From: Marinagarivorans sp. UBA5868
Lineage (GTDB): Bacteria > Pseudomonadota > Gammaproteobacteria > Pseudomonadales > Cellvibrionaceae
Reading direction: 5' to 3'
Assembly (NCBI GenBank): GCA_002432095.1
Contig: DJFQ01000053.1
Span: 18,246 to 37,428 of the forward strand
DNA: 19,183 nt
Under the pieces are notes generated by a model, which was given only the letters and a program-made list of their open reading frames with translations, was not told the DNA's origin and did not search any database. Made by a program: the position numbers and the translations under genes. Of the stretch, positions 15,752-19,183 are shown piece after piece. How positions within the stretch are numbered: position 1 is the first letter of the stretch; each line of letters opens with the position of its first letter.

Positions 15752-16831
15752 TCAGTTTTCCAACGCCGCAACAACGGCGTCACCCATGGCGACAGTGTCT
15801 ACCTTACGCATCCCCTCACTAAAGATGTCGGCGGTGCGATACCCGAGATCGAGCACCCTACCGACTGCCGCATCAATTGCATCAGCCGATTCTTTGTGAG
15901 CCAATGAATAACGCAGCAGCATAGAAGCCGACAGAATCGTTGCGAGCGGATTGGCAATACCTTTACCCGCAATGTCCGGCGCCGAACCATGCACAGGTTC
16001 ATAAAGCCCTCGACTATCCTTATTGAGAGCAGCCGAAGGCAGCATGCCGATAGAACCCGTCAGCATTGCTGCCGCGTCGGACAAAATATCGCCAAACATG
16101 TTGCCGGTAACGATCACATCAAATTGTTTTGGAGCGCGCACCAACTGCATCGCCGCGTTATCGACATACATATGGCTCAGTTGGACATCTGGATACTCTG
16201 GCGCCAAACAGTCCATAACCTCCCGCCAGAGAACGGTTACTTCCAATACATTCGCTTTGTCTACTGAACAGAGCTTGCCGTGCCGCTTTCGCGCCATTTC
16301 AAAGGCAGTACGTCCGATGCGCTCTATTTCATGCTCGGCATAAACGTAAGTGTTGAATCCTTGTCGCTCACCATTTTCCAGTGTGCGAATACCCCGAGGC
16401 TGGCCAAAATAAATGCCGCCTGTCAGCTCGCGCACGATAAGAATATCCAAACCGGCGACCACTTCTTTTTTCAACGTCGAGGCATCCGCTAATTGAGGAT
16501 ACAGAATTGCGGGGCGCAAATTCGCATACAGTCCCAAATCATAGCGAAGGCGCAACAAACCCTTCTCCGGTCTCAAAGCCGATTCAAAATGGTCCCACTT
16601 AGGCCCACCCACGGAGCCCATCAAAATGGCGTCAGCAGTACGGCAGCGCTCCAGCGTAGCGTCTGCAAGTGGTACGCCGTACTCATCGAGTGCGCTGCCG
16701 CCAATCAAATCAGTTTCAAATTGGAGGTCTAGCCCAAACAACGCATCAACTTTTTGCAGCACTTTTTGAGCTTCGGCAACGATCTCTGGACCTATGCCAT
16801 CACCCGGTAACAGAACGATTTTTTTTGCCAT
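15752..16831 (-). CDS. leuB: 3-isopropylmalate dehydrogenase
   Basis: LeuB oxidises and decarboxylates 3-isopropylmalate to 2-oxoisocaproate, the third step of leucine synthesis. The 359 residues begin [18 protein letters not shown] and contain [56 protein letters not shown], the metal-binding region [31 protein letters not shown] and the NAD-binding [24 protein letters not shown]. Length and motifs are those of bacterial LeuB. It follows leuD after 18 bases. GGGAG lies 12 bases before the ATG, somewhat distant for a ribosome site, so coupling with leuD translation is possible. Confidence 0.97.
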   Translation of the reverse strand: MAKKIVLLPGDGIGPEIVAEAQKVLQKVDALFGLDLQFETDLIGGSALDEYGVPLADATLERCRTADAILMGSVGGPKWDHFESALRPEKGLLRLRYDLGLYANLRPAILYPQLADASTLKKEVVAGLDILIVRELTGGIYFGQPRGIRTLENGERQGFNTYVYAEHEIERIGRTAFEMARKRHGKLCSVDKANVLEVTVLWREVMDCLAPEYPDVQLSHMYVDNAAMQLVRAPKQFDVIVTGNMFGDILSDAAAMLTGSIGMLPSAALNKDSRGLYEPVHGSAPDIAGKGIANPLATILSASMLLRYSLAHKESADAIDAAVGRVLDLGYRTADIFSEGMRKVDTVAMGDAVVAALEN

Positions 16832-16849
16832 GTAATTACTTTACTCCCG

Positions 16850-17497
16850 TTAATAAGCAGTATCGAACAGCCAGGGTGCGCTGACTCGACGTTTGGCTTC
16901 GTACGCTTTGATATGTTCAGCATCCTGCAAGGTAAGCCCTATGTCATCCAGGCCATGTAATAAACAGTGCTTACGGAATGCATCCACTTCGAATGGATAA
17001 CTCTGCCCATCAGGCCGAATCACGCACTGCTCCTGCAGATCCACAGTCAGTTGATAGCCTTCGCACGCATACATGTCATTAAACAGCAGCGACACTACTT
17101 CTGCAGGTAACACCACAGGTAGCAAGGCATTCTTAAAACAATTATTAAAAAAGATGTCGGCAAAACTTGGCGCGATGATGCAGCGAAAACCAAACTCATC
17201 GAGCGCCCAAGGTGCATGCTCCCGACTGGAACCACAACCGAAGTTTTCTCGCGTTAATAAAATTGTCGCACCTTGATAACGCGGATGATTCAAAGGAAAG
17301 TCCGCATTCAACGGCCGCGAACTGTTATCTTTTCCCGGCTCGCCTTTGTCTAAATATCGCAACTCATCAAACGCGTTGGCGCCGAACCCGGTTCGGGCTA
17401 TCGATTTGAGAAACTGCTTTGGAATAATCAAATCAGTATCGACATTCGCTCGGTCCATGGGCGCCACGAGACCGGTTATTTTGGTAAAACTTTTCAT
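16850..17497 (-). CDS. leuD: 3-isopropylmalate dehydratase small subunit
   Basis: LeuD is the swivelling small subunit that, with LeuC, isomerises 2-isopropylmalate to 3-isopropylmalate. The 215 residues (E. coli 201) start [31 protein letters not shown] and include [15 protein letters not shown], the family signature loop, and [17 protein letters not shown]. The start is fixed by an excellent ribosome site, GAGGAG, 6 bases before the ATG at 17497. The frame is open upstream for another 19 codons, but those overlap the end of leuC and are not family-like. It follows leuC after 10 bases. Confidence 0.97.
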   Translation of the reverse strand: MKSFTKITGLVAPMDRANVDTDLIIPKQFLKSIARTGFGANAFDELRYLDKGEPGKDNSSRPLNADFPLNHPRYQGATILLTRENFGCGSSREHAPWALDEFGFRCIIAPSFADIFFNNCFKNALLPVVLPAEVVSLLFNDMYACEGYQLTVDLQEQCVIRPDGQSYPFEVDAFRKHCLLHGLDDIGLTLQDAEHIKAYEAKRRVSAPWLFDTAY

Positions 17498-17507
17498 AAC
17501 AGTCTCC

Positions 17508-18935
17508 TCAATGAGTTGCTGAAAATTGTCGGACATCGACAAAATGGCCGGCAATTGCAGCGCCGGCTGCCATTGCCGGACTTACCAAATGCGTGCGCCC
17601 ACCGTACCCTTGACGACCCTCAAAATTGCGGTTGGATGTGGAAGCACAGCGCTCACCGGGCTCAAGCCGGTCTGCATTCATCGCCAAACACATGGAGCAA
17701 CCGGGTTCTCGCCACTCGAATCCCGCTTCGCGAAAAATTTTGTCCAAACCTTCCGCTTCCGCTTGGGCCTTCACCTCACCAGACCCCGGAACTACCATCG
17801 CCAGCGCCACTGAAGCCGCTTTATGCCGCCCTTTAACAATCTCGGCTGCACTGCGAATGTCTTCGATCCTGGAGTTGGTACACGAACCAATAAAAACTTT
17901 ATCGACCGGTATTTCCGTGATTGCCTGCCCGGCTTGCAGCCCCATATATTCCAGCGCACGTTGAATGCTGGTTTTCTTCACTGGATCTGATTCTGCGTCA
18001 GGATTGGGCACAGCACCTAAAACTGGCAGCACCATTTCCGGCGAAGTTCCCCAGGTAACCTGGGGTTGAATTTTTCCGCCATCCAACCGCACTACCCTGT
18101 CGAACGTAGCATCGGCATCACTGTGCAGTTCACGCCACTCTGCTACGGCCAAATCCCAGTGAGCGCCAGGAGCAAAGGGTTTGTTTTTCACATATTCCAA
18201 AGTGATTTCATCGACAGCAACCATACCTGCACGTGCCCCGGCTTCGATCGCCATATTGCAGACGGTCAAACGCCCCTCCATGGACATGCTTCGAAAAACC
18301 TCGCCGCCAAACTCAATGGCGTACCCGGTGCCTCCCGCAGTTCCAATTTCGCCGATAATCGCCAGCACTACGTCTTTAGGTGTCACCCCAGCCCCAAGCT
18401 CGCCGTCCACCTGGACCAGCATGTTCTTCATTTTCTTGGCCACAAGACACTGAGTCGCCATGACGTGCTCGACCTCGCTTGTACCTATACCGAAGGCAAG
18501 CGCGCCCAAAGCACCATTTGTCGAGGTGTGAGAATCACCACAAACAATCGTCATGCCGGGCAAACAAGCGCCCGTTTCCGGTCCAACGACGTGAACGATG
18601 CCCTGTCGACGGTCATTGATTTTGAATTCCAGGATGCCCAACTCATCACAGTTTTCATCTAAGGTCTTAACCTGAATTTTCGATATGGGGTCGGCGATAC
18701 CCTCTACCCCCGACGCCCGCTCCAGCGAGGTAGTCGGAACATTGTGATCCGGGGTAGCCACAATACTGCCGACTCGCCAAGGTTTACGCCCCGCAAGACG
18801 CAAGCCTTCAAAAGCTTGGGGCGAAGTTACCTCATGCACGATGTGTCGATCGATATAAATCAGCGCCGAACCGTCGTCCCTCTCAAGAACGAGGTGACTG
18901 CGCCATAACTTGTCATAAAGAGTCAGTCCAGCCAT
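17508..18935 (-). CDS. leuC: 3-isopropylmalate dehydratase large subunit
   Basis: LeuC is the aconitase-family subunit that carries the [4Fe-4S] cluster of isopropylmalate isomerase. The ATG at 18935 gives 475 residues (E. coli 466) beginning [16 protein letters not shown], with AAGG 7 bases upstream. A further 38 codons are open upstream but are not family-like and overlap the promoter region. Motifs include [38 protein letters not shown], the first cluster ligand Cys352 in [14 protein letters not shown], the other two, Cys413 and Cys416, in [11 protein letters not shown], and [21 protein letters not shown]. It is the first gene of the leuC-leuD-leuB-asd operon and depends on Fe-S supply of the kind NfuA provides. 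leuA is not in the window. Confidence 0.97.
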   Translation of the reverse strand: MAGLTLYDKLWRSHLVLERDDGSALIYIDRHIVHEVTSPQAFEGLRLAGRKPWRVGSIVATPDHNVPTTSLERASGVEGIADPISKIQVKTLDENCDELGILEFKINDRRQGIVHVVGPETGACLPGMTIVCGDSHTSTNGALGALAFGIGTSEVEHVMATQCLVAKKMKNMLVQVDGELGAGVTPKDVVLAIIGEIGTAGGTGYAIEFGGEVFRSMSMEGRLTVCNMAIEAGARAGMVAVDEITLEYVKNKPFAPGAHWDLAVAEWRELHSDADATFDRVVRLDGGKIQPQVTWGTSPEMVLPVLGAVPNPDAESDPVKKTSIQRALEYMGLQAGQAITEIPVDKVFIGSCTNSRIEDIRSAAEIVKGRHKAASVALAMVVPGSGEVKAQAEAEGLDKIFREAGFEWREPGCSMCLAMNADRLEPGERCASTSNRNFEGRQGYGGRTHLVSPAMAAGAAIAGHFVDVRQFSATH

Positions 18936-18962
18936 GAGGGTACCTTCAGAAATGAATAGGAA

Positions 18963-18991
18963 TTGGTGAATCCTATAGGGTGGACTAGAAT
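18963..18991 (+). promoter_or_regulatory. Candidate promoter of the LysR-type gene
   Basis: TTGGTG (18963-18968) and TAGAAT (18986-18991) are 17 bases apart on the plus strand. The predicted start point is near 18998, about 50 bases before the LysR ATG. It overlaps an inverted repeat GAATTGG (18960-18966)/CCAATTC (18996-19002). Confidence 0.4.
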
Positions 18992-19020
18992 AACTCCAAT
19001 TCATTATTTTTATATTTTGA

Positions 19021-19035
19021 ATTCCGTTTTGGAAT
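19021..19035. promoter_or_regulatory. LysR-type T-N11-A dyad in the leuC/LysR intergenic region
   Basis: ATTCC and GGAAT flank five bases (GTTTT), a perfect dyad that satisfies the T-N11-A form of LysR-regulator sites. It lies just before the ATG of the LysR-type gene and 86 bases upstream of leuC. It could serve autoregulation and control of the leu operon. Confidence 0.55.
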
Positions 19036-19049
19036 ACAAAGGCACTCAA

Positions 19050-19183
19050 ATGGATCTGGATAATCTCAAAGCGTTTATTAGCGTCGCGCGACGGCAGTCA
19101 TTTTCCCTTGCGGCCGGTGACTTATTCATCACTCAGCCGGCCGTCAGCAAGCGGATAGCATCACTGGAAACCTTGATCGGCGC
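19050..19183 (+). CDS. LysR-family transcriptional regulator (N-terminal part, runs off window)
   Basis: The first 44 codons are in the window. They read [20 protein letters not shown], then [20 protein letters not shown], the typical LysR winged helix-turn-helix with recognition helix [17 protein letters not shown] lies 7 bases before the ATG. The effector domain is outside the window. A LysR gene divergent from leuC is also found in Pseudomonas; control of leuC is inferred from the shared intergenic region. Confidence 0.9.
   Translation, partial: MDLDNLKAFISVARRQSFSLAAGDLFITQPAVSKRIASLETLIG

Noticed and set aside
18936..19049. Leucine attenuator or leader peptide before leuC
   Set aside because: The open frame extending leuC upstream has no run of Leu codons and no terminator/antiterminator pair was found in the 114-base space.
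1..19183. CRISPR array, insertion sequence, integron or phage remnants
   Set aside because: No regularly spaced repeats, transposase or integrase motifs, or terminal repeat pairs were seen; the gene content is chromosomal housekeeping throughout.

Overview
The window is a contiguous stretch of chromosome from a gammaproteobacterium of moderate GC content. The order leuC-leuD-leuB-asd-fimV-truA, with a divergent LysR gene beside leuC, is the arrangement known from Pseudomonas and relatives. A GH130 mannosyl-glucose phosphorylase at the left edge suggests a polysaccharide-degrading relative such as the Cellvibrionaceae (Saccharophagus, Teredinibacter, Cellvibrio, Gilvimarinus type). That placement is inference from content and order, not from a search. 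Nearly everything is ordinary chromosomal housekeeping. No insertion sequence, phage, integron or CRISPR array was seen.

Bases 1-3066 form a small sugar-utilisation block. A GH130 phosphorylase gene (minus strand, cut by the window edge) diverges from a LacI-family repressor gene. A perfect 14-bp operator-like palindrome lies between them. The repressor gene ends in a 6-base tail-to-tail overlap with a minus-strand gene of the N-acylglucosamine 2-epimerase (AGE) superfamily. By hand alignment that protein lacks the catalytic Arg and His residues of the family, which makes it the least explained protein in the window.

Bases 3262-5884 hold a tRNA-Pro(CGG) gene, a class I DAHP synthase gene for aromatic amino acid synthesis with a strong 3' hairpin, an unrecognised 135-residue gene, and nfuA for Fe-S cluster delivery. 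The nfuA gene is preceded by a close match to an IscR type 1 site.

Bases 6039-10104 hold metH (cobalamin-dependent methionine synthase, probable GTG start), a 66-residue DUF2970 membrane protein directly behind it, and, facing them, a 39-residue single-pass membrane protein gene that is easy to miss.

Bases 10204-19183 hold, on the minus strand, the leuC-leuD-leuB-asd operon ending in a clear terminator, then fimV with its own terminator, then truA. LeuC, LeuD and LeuB carry out the last steps of leucine synthesis and Asd makes aspartate semialdehyde for the lysine, threonine and methionine branches, so this end of the window joins amino acid synthesis to MetH upstream. A LysR-type gene runs off the right edge. 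The leuC/LysR intergenic region carries a T-N11-A dyad typical of LysR control.
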